Assembly (NCBI GenBank): GCA_020465985.1
Contig: JAANYP010002960.1
Coordinates: 256,288-320,287 of the forward strand
DNA: 64,000 nt
Source: Centrapalus pauciflorus
Taxonomy: Eukaryota > Streptophyta > Magnoliopsida > Asterales > Asteraceae
Reading direction: 5' to 3'
Shown: piece after piece, positions 10,759 to 21,375 of the stretch
How the letters are laid out: every line of letters starts with the position of its first letter
Position numbering within the stretch: the first letter of the stretch is position 1
Translations under genes and position numbers: made by a program
The notes under the pieces: generated by a model
The model's input: only the letters and a program-made list of their open reading frames with translations
The model's database searches: none
Told to the model about the DNA's origin: nothing

Positions 10759-11384
10759 TGTAAGGTCTTCACACTACAGATCTATCTAGACTCGACACAC
10801 ACCAACGAGTGCGGAATCCTCGTTAGCGGCTTGACAGTAAGATCACACGCACGGAACACGGAGACTACCACGGCGTTGTACGAACGACTACGAACGAACC
10901 TACGCGATGGTTCTCTCCGAAAACACACACAGATTGCTGATAAACTCGAGATCGCCTGCTGCTAATCACTCACGAAATTCTGCAAAAAGTATGCTAATCA
11001 TTCGAGTTAATCCCAAATTATAGAGACCCATTCGAGTTTGTCATGGGACAAACTCGAACCAGGCCCAAGGCCCATTCAAATTTGTCCACATGACAAATTC
11101 GAATTTACCTTCTATGCTAAATTCGAATTTACCCTAAATTCGGATTTTACATGTCAAACTTCTATTTGAATATATGTTTTAACTTATGTTTGAATTAATC
11201 TTTGGACTTTTTGTTTGAACTTCTTGTAATACATTACATCAAGTTCAAACATACAATCAATAAATATCAAACACACCAAATCACATATATCAAACACTAG
11301 TTAATATTCAATACTACGAAATTTTGACTTACACAAAATGTTAACTATACATAGACTGCTATCGTCACACAAGGTGTACCAACA
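10759..11384 (-). repeat. Full-length LTR, minus strand (626 bp)
   Basis: On the plus strand it begins TGTAAGGTC and ends CCAACA, exactly the length of B's 5' LTR. The PPT of the neighbouring ORF3 end lies at about 11385-11396, so this is a 3' LTR in orientation. No PBS follows its other end. Confidence 0.87.
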
Positions 11385-11396
11385 GACTCCCCCTTG

Positions 11397-12060
11397 ACGA
11401 TAGCTTCTAACTATTTACATTTTGATTAATTTCTAAGTTCTGTTCAAAATACTACCTGCATACATTCCCTTTTCTATACACACTTTAACTACCTTTTCAT
11501 ACTTCTTGCCTTCTGATTTCCAACCTTCATGGTAATAGATAGGTTGTTCAGGACGCTTCTGCAAGTCGCTTTGGGATAGGTTAACAAGATGCAAAGGATC
11601 ATATACTTTCAAAATTACCTTGTCCTCATGATCTTCCATGACTGCCTCTGCTGATTCGTTGTCAACGTACCACCATTTCAAGTTCGCAAGAACATCTTGT
11701 GGCATTGTTCTCAACGGAACTTTCTTCAGGCAACGGACTGGTTTATAGAACATTTCCATCCAAGGTTTTCCAGTCAATGGATCTATTCTCGATTCATCCG
11801 TCACTCTCTTTCCTTCCCATGGCTTAATCTTCTCAAACCTTCCAGATCGATCTTCTTTTCTTATGATTCGCGCTATCACTTCATCATATTGGTCATCTCC
11901 TAGGTTTATCAAATCCTTCCATGCCAGTTCTTTGATCTCGCACTTGGGTAGAGTATTAAACACTTTCAACGTTCTCTTAGATATTGCAGCCCATCTCGCC
12001 TTTTTAGCACAAGGAGTTGTAACTCTCTATCGAAAAACCAGCTAAGAGCTTTCCTGGACT
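11397..12060 (-). pseudogene. ORF3 C-terminal fragment, copy 2
   Basis: Almost identical to copy 1, 1,620 bp away. The open part runs from 11969 to a stop at 11433 (EIKELAWKDLINLGDD, RIDPLTGKPWM, YAGSILNRT). A one-base deletion near 11975 breaks the frame to the upstream part that is still intact in copy 1. Confidence 0.8.
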
Positions 12061-12128
12061 TGTACGGTCTTAACACTACAGATCTATCTAGACGTGACAC
12101 ACACCAACGAGTGCGGAATCCTCGTTAG
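12061..12128 (-). repeat. LTR end fragment joined to integrase linker
   Basis: Only the last 68 bases of an LTR on the minus strand. At 12128/12129 it is fused to the linker after integrase. The bases CTA are shared by both parents at the join, as in microhomology-mediated joining or template switching. Confidence 0.75.
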
Positions 12129-13809
12129 ATGTCTCTATCTCGTCAACTCTTAGATTATCTCCTAAATTTGATCCTATCTCTCCTAACGGGGGAACGACAT
12201 CAGACTCCACATTTTCTTCCTCATGGACACTGTCTTCAGAGGCTGAATTTGTAGTCTGATTTTCGTTTGTAGGCACTTCAGAATCATCAACTTCTGGAGA
12301 TCTATCTTCAGTTGATGTAGGCTCAGATGTTGATTGAAAAGTGGTCCTCGGAAAGCTATGACCCTCGTCATTCAGATTTAATGACGACATGTCCTTTTCG
12401 ATAGTACCTGCATGTTCATCCAAAGGAATGTTAAATGATTCAAACAATTTGTCATAATCAAATATCCATTCTAGACCAGTTTGGGGTTCATGTGTATAAC
12501 TTGTGACTTCAATGTTATACACAATCTCTACTGTACCTTTGATTTATTAAAAACCCTTTTATTTGGTGAATTCGGCACATAACCTAGGAAGTATCCTTCG
12601 TCAGCCTTTTCACCAAACTTTGGTTGATGTTTTGTTTTCTTTAAAGTACATGGTACCCCAAAAGGTTCGAAGCCAGTTAAATTAGGTGGCCTTTTATTCA
12701 AAACTTCATAACAGGGTTTGTTCAAAGAATTGACAGTAAGGACCCGGTTTAAAACATGGCACGCGGTATTCACTGCCTCCCCCCAAAACATGGTAGGAAG
12801 CTTTGAATCCGATAGCATGGTCCTTGCTGCCTCAATCAATGTCCTGTATTTCCGTTCGGCCACCCCATTTTGTTGTGGCTCATAAGGTGCACTAAATTGA
12901 TGCATTATGCCCTTTGATAGGTAATATACACCAATTACTGTGTTTTTAAACTCTGTTCCGTTATCACTTCTTATTCGTTTAACCCTCGTTCCGTAAGAGT
13001 TTTCCACTTGGTCTAAGAACCCGATGAGCTTGGCAGCCGTCTCGTCCTTTGTACCAAAAAAGAAAACCCAAGAAAAACGTGAGTAATCGTCAGTAATAAC
13101 TAAACAGTACCAACTACCACCTATACTCCTTTTGTTGATTGGTCCGAAGAGGTCCATATGCAACAAATCGAATGTGGCAGCGATGGAGTTCTGAGTCTTG
13201 GACTTGTGTGCCTTCTTGTGTTGTTTTCCTTTCTTGCACGGTAGACACTTATCCTCGAACTGAAAACTCTTCATAGGAACACCTTGCACCAATCCATTTT
13301 TCGTAATGTAGTTCATCTTTCTCAGGTGCAAGTGTGCCATGCGTTTGTGCCATAAAACCGACTCAGTCTCTGAAGCTTTAGATAACAAACAAATTGGTCC
13401 CATTGAAGATTCCGGCTTGTTCATGTCGAGCATGTACAAGTCATTCTTCCTTGGAGCCCTCATCAGAATCTACTCTCAGGTACTTTGAACCCCGGTTTTA
13501 GCACTAACGCCTCAGTATCAGTGAATAGCACTGAATTCTTTTTATCACAGATTTTAGATAAACTAATGAGATTGTGAACCAGTTTATCAACGTGATAAAC
13601 TTGATCCAACTTGATCGTCCCATTAGTGACCACTCCAGTACCGGTGATATTTCTTTCTTTATTTCCAGTGAATGATACAAAGCCCCGATCCCTCCCTTTA
13701 AGTCTGCAAGTAGACTTCTCTCCTATGTCATGTGCCTGGAGCAACCACTGTCGACGAACCATTTGTTGTTTGGACCTGTAGTTATCTCCTGCACATGAAA
13801 GAAAATTGG
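12129..13809 (-). pseudogene. pol: Block C protease-integrase, RT and RNase H missing
   Basis: The minus strand carries the protease region (DSGC near 13740, broken by a frameshift), then GAG-pre-integrase (LWHKRMAH, CLPCKKGKQHKK) and the integrase core with LLHMDLFGPI, RSDNGTEF and QNGVAERKYRTL in one open stretch (13463-12528). The C-terminal part is in another frame (12522-12088). The gene stops in the acidic linker after integrase, at the LTR join, so everything that should follow (RT, RNase H) is gone. The integrase triad is intact and better preserved than in A. Just before protease lie the stop TAA (13812-13810) and a splice-acceptor-like TTTCATGTGCAG ending at 13789. Confidence 0.85.
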
Positions 13810-16701
13810 TTAGTTATCACGGGGAACCCAAGCCATAAGTGACTTGGTAATACCATTCTCGTCCACATACTTAAACTCTTTCAAATATCCATCTCTCCTT
13901 TCAGGTGACTTGGGTCTTTGAACTGGAATCTGTTGTGGTGCCGAGTGATTTAAGTTCACTCTTTGCCTTTGTGTAGGCATTTGCTGTGGAGCTCTTGAAT
14001 AATTACGATTATATGACAATTCCGTTTGATATCCCTGAGCTCTACCTTGTGTTTGATGTCTTACAGGGGTATGGGACCTAACCAGAGTGTAAGCTCTGCT
14101 AGGTGTGGTACTCCTATAATTCTGATGTGGGCCTGACCTAGATTGATTAACGACTCGATTTGGTGAAATAGTCCTAATCACTTCTTTTGGTCGACCTGAC
14201 ACCGACATTTGTTTCACAGCAGATTTTGGTGCAGCTTGCACAGTTTTCTCGGTATTCTGAGAACTACTAGTGCTTGCAACACTTTGGGAAAGCTAAACTT
14301 GTTCTGGCTTTCCTGTCTTAGGTGTATTATCTACTTTCCTATACGGACATCTAGAAGCAACGTGCCCCATTTCGTGACATCTAAAGCAAGACATTTTGTC
14401 AATTGACTTTTTGTGTGTGCCCTTTGACTTAGGTGTCTCACTAGTGTCTGGCTCTTTAGGTTCAACTATAGCGACTGGTTCATCCTCCTGATCATTAAAG
14501 TCAATTTTGTGTTGTCCTATAGGTTTATCACTACACGATGGCACAAATTTAACTTTCTTAATCTTGCTATTATTATCAGTCACCTTAGTTTCATTCTCCT
14601 TTACAGTTTCAGACACTAGTTCCGGTAATTCCTCTGAGTCAACTGATTTCTCAATTTTCTCCTGAGGTTGAGGTACATAATTGGCATTGAAAGGTGGAGG
14701 ACTCTCATGATATCCTAGACCTACAGGCTTCTTAGATTGACGTTGTGCATCTAAGATTTTCATTAGGTTAAGAGATGAGTTCCTAAACTTTTCAAGTTTA
14801 CTATTTACCTCAGCTACCTTTACCTTAGATTCAGCCAGTTCTATGTCTTTGGTTTTAAGCTCCTTGGTTAATGCCTCAACATGTTCATACATGAGTTCTA
14901 ACCTAACACACTGTTCGCTCAGTTTGTCCTTTAGAACTATAACATCCTGTGCATCAGCCTTAAGCTTATCTCTAAGATCTTGCTTTATATCTACTAGGCT
15001 AGCATTATCTGTTTTTAACAATTCATTTTGAGCAGATATGGTTTGATGTGATTCTAGTACTAAATTTAACCTATCGTTAGATGTAGCAGACAAAGCATAT
15101 AAATCACGGAAAAGAGAAAAGTTCAGACTTACCTTCGTATGATCTGATTCCACGTTAGCCATCTGAGTGGCAAACTCCAGAATTGTCTGATCAGCTGACT
15201 TCTCTACCCACATCGGACTACTTTCATTCTGACTGTTGTCCCCTGTGATTTCCTCTGCCCCTTCACTTCCAGTTTCAGTCACTTCAGCCATAAAGGCTCT
15301 AGCGTTTGATTCTGGATGTGTACTCCAGTCATAAGTGCCCTCTAGCTGTCTGTCTGATGTGACATTAGATAACAAACCAGCTATATTCGCCTGACTGGTT
15401 GAACTACTCGGAAGATATCGCCCTTGTGATTGGTTCTGATACTGTCCCGGTTGATTCTGATACTGTCCCTGGTAAGTTTCTACCTTCGGTCTCTGACACT
15501 CTCTAGCGAAGTGTCCTAACCCTTGACAGTTGTAACATTTAACCTTGGACTTATCGAATCCAATCTTATTGTTACTCACATTCAGATTTCTTCCCGTTCT
15601 TTTGATGAACGTCTAAACTCTCTGAGTTACCATGGCCAGTTGCCATTGCAGATCCATCTCTTCAAGATCATCAGGGTCTACTTGATCGTAATCCTCATCC
15701 CAAAGTGCAGGATCGTTAATTTTGCCCTGAACGCAATTGCCGTAACCGGCCACGAATGAAGCCAACAGATTCAGATGGTCTTCAGCCGATTTTGCACTCA
15801 TAGGCATCTTTGAATATCCTTGAGATGTAGATGCCGGTGTAGCCTGATGTTGCTTTTCTTCTGGTCTAGCAAACCCTAAGAAAGCCCTACTCTGTGAGTC
15901 TTCTGTCTCAGCCGGTGACGAAGTCTCTCCCGAGAAGAATGCTGTAGCGGTCTTCAATTCAGTTGCCACTGAAGGTTTTGATTTCCCAAAGTACATCGCA
16001 GGATCTTGAACTTGGTCATAATCCATTTCCTTATTCAACAACTCAAAATGATATGCCCTCAGCGTTCCCACAACATTCGCTAAAGTCAAAGTATAGTATT
16101 TGTCTTCATCATGCTCTATTAAGGCCACATACATCTCCCATTTGGCCGGTAAAGCATCTAGAAGCTTGTTATTCTTCTCAGTTTCACTGTACTCCATGTC
16201 ATGGCTGTCTAATTCAGTTAGCAGATGATAGAATTGTGTGATAGTCTCATCCAGCTTTTCATTCTTCAATGCTTTGAAGATAGCAAACTGCTGCTTGAGC
16301 ATCTCCATTCGATTCTTTCTAACCCTCGGGTTACCCTCACACCATTTCTCCAACGCATCCCACAGCTCTTTTGCTGTCTTCTGATTTCGGAAGGTGTGTA
16401 GTATCTCCTGAGGTAATGCCATCCAAATGATAGCGTATCCACGGTTCTCTGCTTCATACAGCTTTTTATCGTCATCCTTCATCTTTGAATAAGGAACAAC
16501 CTTTTGTCGTCCTTCGACCTCAGCTGTCGGTGGAATGTATCCTTCATCGATACAGATCCACATTCACATATCATTAAATCTCGCGAAGTCGGCAAACCGA
16601 TCCTTCCACCAGTAATAATCCTCAAGTTTCATCAACTTTGGCGGAGAATTTGCTTTTCCAACCTCGTGATCCATCTCCATAAACCTCTGTAGACTTGTCA
16701 T
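13810..16701 (-). pseudogene. gag: Block C gag, nearly intact
   Basis: Start ATG at 16701-16699 gives MTSLQRFMEMDHEVGK; a second in-frame ATG lies seven codons on. One frame runs to the TAA at 13810 with stops only near 16562 (TGA, where copy B has CGA), near 15614 and near 14294. Domains in order: UBN2-type capsid (about 16560-15900), CCHC knuckle CYNCQGLGHFAREC (about 15545-15500), a Lys/Glu-rich coiled-coil-like part, a second knuckle CFRCHEMGHVASRC (about 14390-14350) and a basic Thr/Pro/Arg-rich tail ending AWVPRDN. At about 960 codons this is a very large gag, as in the other copies. It is the best guide to the family's gag in the window. Confidence 0.87.
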
Positions 16702-17845
16702 TGTTTCAAATATTTTTGAATTTAAACTTAATTAATTTAATTCGAAATTAATTTAAATAATTCATTCGAATTTGGATAAATTCGAACCTAATTAATTTTA
16801 TTTCATTTCGATTTTACCTTAAAGTCGAACTTGAACTTGAAAATTTTGAAAATATTGAAAATCTTTGAAATAACTTCAACTTTTACAACTTTTTCGTGTA
16901 ACAGAATAAACTATGCCAAATCTTTTACCCTAAGCACAAGATTTTCACGCAGTGTTTATTTTATTCAACTAGGAATGCACCCTCAGTAATTTTGACCTTT
17001 TTCCTAAGTAAAAATAAAATTAAAAAATGAAGTAAAAAATTAAAATAGAATAAAATAAATTTAAGTTAAAATTGTGAATAAAAATTAAACTTAGACTAAT
17101 CTATATTATTTAAAATTTACAACTACTAAACACTTAACAAAATACTTTTGACGAGTATAGTCAAAGAAAGGTTCAATCAGATAGCGGTGTCAAATACGCA
17201 CTTTCAGTATTCAAACTTTCACACTTAGGAATTTTTATTCCTTAGATTGTTTGCCATGACATACATTTCTAGCCGATTGTTGGTATTATTTTCCCTTTAA
17301 ACATTTTACACTTCGGAATATCCCTTGGCCTTTTTATTTATCAAGAAATTACCTTACGTGACTCATACTTAGACATACTTTTATGATCAAGGCATACACA
17401 CAATGATTATAACTTTTTGGTATTGCAAACTTTCTTTAAAAGGCAAACATCGGACACAGGTCTGTATTTACATACAACAAAGTGTCTTAGTTTGTCTTAA
17501 TGTTTATTTTTAAAGCTAGCAAGACAGCGGTGACAGGTCTGTACCGACGTACAACAAAGCGACTTATCTTGCTAACTCGAGTCAAACCAGAGGCAACAGG
17601 TCTGTACTTACGTACAACAGAGTTACTTGTTTTGACTCTTAACTTAGTATGATTTTTCTATTCTTTCCATTTCTTTCAGATGTATCTGATGTTGCTATGC
17701 ATCCCCAGAAAGTTTGCATACCTCATTTAGAATCAGTGTCTGTATGTCTCTAACATAAATATTAAGACCAATTGGTCATACATCTAAGTTAGTGACACAT
17801 CTGACTTTTTCTTGAATATTTTATTAGCCTTAAGACTCCCTATAA
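16702..17845 (-). other. Leader fused to post-pol spacer (minus strand)
   Basis: No gene. From the gag start back to about 16797 it matches B's leader (21270-21375). Beyond that it matches the post-pol spacer (B 27960-28990). The two are joined at an A/T-rich shared stretch near 16797-16801. At 17845/17846 the spacer is joined to an LTR lacking its last bases. So two illegitimate joins lie within 1.1 kb. Confidence 0.8.
17463..17616 (-). repeat. Three hairpin repeats of the spacer, copy C
   Basis: On the minus strand: 17616-17603 (TGTAC GTAA GTACA), 17553-17540 (TGTAC GTCG GTACA) and 17476-17463 (TGTAT GTAA ATACA). All three stems are perfect here. The spacing is 63 and 77 bases, as in B. 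Confidence 0.65.
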
Positions 17846-18462
17846 TTCACACTACAGATCTATCTAGAAGCGACACACACCAACGAGTGCGGAATCCTCG
17901 TTAGCAGCTTGACGGAAAGATCACACGCACGGAACACGGAGACTACCATGGCGTTGTACGAACGACTACGAACGAACCTACGCGATGATTCTCTCCGAAA
18001 ACACACACAGATTGCTGATAAACTCGAGATCGCCTTTTGCTAATCACTCACGAAATTCTGCAAAAAGTCGGCTAATCATTTGAGTTAATCCCTAATTATA
18101 GAGACCCATTCGAGTTTGTCATGGGACAAACTCGAACCACGCCCAAGGCCCATTCGAATTTGTCCACATGACAAATTCGAATTTACCTTCTATGCTAAAT
18201 TTGAATTTACCATAAATTCGAATTTTACATGTCAAACTTCTATTTGAATATATGTTTTAACTTATGTTTGAATTAATCTTTGGACTTTATGTTTGAACTT
18301 CTTGTAATACATTACATCAAGTTCAAACATACAATCAATAAATATCAAACACACCAAATCACATATGTTAAACACTAGTTAATATTCAATACTACGAAAT
18401 TTTGACTTGCACAAAATGTCAACTATACTTAGACTGCTATCGTCACACAAGGTGTACCAACA
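17846..18462 (-). repeat. LTR, minus strand, lacking its last bases
   Basis: It runs from CCAACA at 18462 (PPT just beyond, at 18463-18474) to GTGTGAA at 17846. About nine bases of the LTR end are missing and the post-pol spacer is joined directly. It acts as the 3' LTR of the ORF3 copy at 18530-21155. Confidence 0.85.
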
Positions 18463-18529
18463 GACTCCCCCTTGACGATAACTTCTAACTATTTACATTT
18501 TGATTAAGTTCTAAGTTCTGTTCAAAATA

Positions 18530-21155
18530 CTACCTGCATACAATCCCTTTTCTATACACCTTGACTACCTTTTCATACTTCTTGCCTTCTGATTTCCAAC
18601 CTTCATGGTAATAGATAGGTTGTTCATGAAGCTTCTGCAAGTCGCTTTGGGATAGGTTAACAAAATGCAAAGGATCATATACTTTTAAAATTACCTTGTC
18701 CTCATGATCTTCCATGACTGCCTCTGCTGATTCGTTGTCAACGTACCACCATTTCAAGTTCGCAATAACATCTTGTGGCATTGTTCTCAACGGAACTTTC
18801 TTCAGGCAATGGACTGGTTTATAGAACATTTTCATCCAAGGTTTTCCAGTCAATGGATCTATTCTTGATTCATCCATCACTCTCTTTCCTTCCCTTGGCT
18901 TAATCCTCTCAAACCTTCCAGATCGACCTTCTTTTCTTATGATTCGCGCTATCATTTCAGCATATTGGTCATCTCCTAGGTTTATCAAATCCTTCCATGC
19001 CAGTTCTTTGATCTCGCACTTGGGCAGAGTATTAAACACTTTCAACATTCTCTTTAGATATTGCAGCCCATCTCGCCTTTTTAGCACAAAGAGTTGTAAC
19101 TCTCTATCGAAAAACCAGCTTAGAATGCCTCCAAACAACTTTCCTGGACTTGGCAATTTTATCTTCTTCTTCACAGCTAGCTCAGCTCTTTCCTCTTCCT
19201 TCCTAAACCACAGCTGTCTTTTCTCATCATTCGTAAGTTCCCTTTCAATCTCTTCTCTCTCAGATTCAACATTAAAAACATCTTTATATGTGTCAATGTC
19301 TATCAAATTATGTTCAGCTGTAGTATATGTATCTGTGATAGGATTCTGTTGAACGATGATCTCATTTGCCTCATTCATCAACTAAGACCTCATCATCAGA
19401 TTTCCAGTCTGCAATGTCTTCTGGCACGAACTCTCCTTCTTCCAATTCCTCCAACTCCAACTCATCCTCAAAGTCAAAATCCAATGCGTCTTCCTAAATA
19501 TTCATTAAAGCTTCAATCATTTCATTCACGTCGCTTCAATCAGCTCCCCTTTGACTAGGCTCCCCCTGAATTTCAGCATATAGAGCAGCAGGAAAATCTA
19601 CTGGCTCGCTCTCTTTCGGTGCATTGGGATCATTGCCATCGTCATCACCTTCCCTTTGCTGCTCCTCATCATCTCTACAACTTGTCTCCCCCTGAGCTTT
19701 TAGATTTTTCATTAGCTGCTCAATAAGGGACCTCATTGTTCTGATTTCTGCAGCTTGATCTGCAACAAAAGTTTTCAGCTCGAGATTCTCTTCTTCAATT
19801 TTTCCAACATATTTCTTCAACTCAGCATTATCTTTGTCAACATTGGCGTTATGCGCCTGTATTTCCCCGATAGCTTTAGTCAATAGAAAAATTTGGACTT
19901 GTTGGAAGTCAACCTTGCTCCTGAGCTTAGAAAACCGTTGATTATCTGTGAAGGTTGATGAAGTGGATGGAATTGATTGGATGGGAGTTGGAATGATTGG
20001 TGAGGGAATGGTTGTTTGAACAGGTGGTGATGGTGGCGGAATGGATGTTTGTTCTGATGGCTGAGCGGTAGGCATTTCTGGCTCAGAAGCAGAGGCTGAT
20101 GAAGCTCCCTGCATAAAACGGTGCCTTTTGGCCCTATGCCTAGGCACCAAAGGAGTTATTCTTCTTCCTCAAAATCTGAGTCATCTGACTCCCTCGAAGC
20201 TCTTCTTTGTCTGGCTGCTTCATCAATAACTAAGATTCTGGATCCATATCTGCCTATACGGACAGTCGGATCCTCTATCTCTGTTGCTGTTGTTTCTACA
20301 GCGACGTCTTCTATCTCAATCTCTTCCATTTCTTCCGACTCACTCTCTTCTTCAACATGTACATAATCCTCTATCTGCCTAAAAACATCTTCTTCCCCTT
20401 CGGGAGGTTCCAAGATATTTCCAATGAGCTCAGAGGTAATTTCCTCATTGGCATGCGGCCCAGCTGCCCAAATCTCCTCCAAGGTCTCCACTCTTGGATC
20501 AGTTACGGGGGCAATATTCGAAGGACCCGCTTCTTCTGTATCTTGCACTTGGCTTGTTGAAGGCCTAGCAGCCTGAGTCTGTCTTGCTGACGGTCTTTGC
20601 CTCCTCCTTTGTTGCTGAGGCCTGGGTTGTTGTTGTTGCTGTTATGGCTGCTATGGAATTTAAACTTCCCCTGCCCAATTGGCACCTTCACCGACTTGGA
20701 AATCCGGATTAACCACCACACTAAAAAGTGGTGCCTCCACTGGCCTAGCCAGAGCACCTCTGTGTGCTTGGCAATCTGCAAATATTCTTTTATCAATGAC
20801 AGCAACACTTTGAATATCGTTAAGTTGCGGCAGGTTCGGTAGGAAATGTCTTATCAACATCATCACAAATCTCGGATACAGCAAAAATCTTTCTCGTGAG
20901 CTGTTATCTGATTGTCAAACTCTGCAAAGAACATCTCTGAATAGTTGAATCGCTGATTGTAAACTAACGCGATCATTCCTGACTGAATCTTTGAAATGAT
21001 GTAATCAAATCCTGCTTTCTTGGCAGCAAAACACACCATAAAGACGTGTGCTAGATATCTCCATTGCCCGATCAGCCCACTCTTCATGTACGAGGACTTA
21101 GCCACGTCCAGGCTATATCCCATTCTGATAAATGCAGCTTGCCTGATTGCTATCT
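18530..21155 (-). pseudogene. Block C ORF3, N-terminus missing, several frameshifts
   Basis: The minus strand starts inside the second conserved block (QAAFIRMGYSLDVAKSSYM, then GQWRYLAHV and CFAAKKAGFD). It continues through a Gln-rich stretch (about 20640), an acidic stretch (EEESESEEMEEIEIED), and a Ser/Pro/Thr-rich part followed by a heptad-like coiled-coil (KIEEENLELKTFVADQAAEI, about 19830-19740). It ends with the C-terminal domain SWFFDRELQLF to the end near 18530, in several frames. Apart from the missing first 130 residues it shows the full domain order of ORF3 better than copy A. At 21155 it is joined to B's leader in the opposite orientation. Confidence 0.82.
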
Positions 21156-21375
21156 TGAATTAAGTGGACATTCGAATTTAAGTGGAGCTTCCAGTTTAAG
21201 TGACCTTCGACTTTGCCATTAATTTCGAATATAGTTTGATTTCAAACTTAATTTCGAATTTAGTTCAAAAACAGTTTAAAATTAATTAGGTTCGAATTTA
21301 TCCAAATTCGAAAGAATTATTTAAATAAATTTCGAATTAAATTAATTAAGTTTAAATCCAAAAATATTTGAAACA
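21156..21375 (+). other. Element B leader (inner part)
   Basis: Non-coding, AT-rich, with many AATTCGAA words. It precedes the gag start and matches the leader of copy C. Its outer part up to the PBS has been replaced by block C. Confidence 0.75.

Larger units (their letters stand above)
9442..12128 (-). repeat. Tandem duplication, 1,620-bp period
   Basis: Sequence from 9442 repeats from 11062 at a constant distance of 1,620 bp (for example 9813 and 11433, 10077 and 11697, 10243 and 11863). The unit is LTR start, ORF3 end and LTR pieces. The second copy ends at 12128, where it is joined to the integrase region. A one-base loss near 11975 reduces the offset to 1,619 after that point. The copies are nearly identical, so the duplication is later than the original joins. 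Confidence 0.85.
9442..21155 (-). mobile_element. Block C: minus-strand patchwork of the A/B family inside B's leader
   Basis: Read on the minus strand from 21155 the order is: ORF3 lacking its start (21155-18530), PPT, LTR (18462-17846), post-pol spacer (17845-16801), leader, gag (16701-13810), PR-IN (13809-12129), LTR end (12128-12061), ORF3 end, LTR (11384-10759), LTR end (10756-10442), ORF3 end and LTR start (9764-9442). RT, RNase H and the ORF3 start are missing from the gag-pol part. No target duplication or outer LTR pair bounds the block, so it is not a simple nested insertion. It looks like the product of several recombination or template-switching events among family members. Confidence 0.8.

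Noticed and set aside
9442..21155. Block C as an ordinary nested minus-strand element
   Set aside because: It has no target duplication, no matching outer LTRs and lacks RT and RNase H; the piece order needs several joins.
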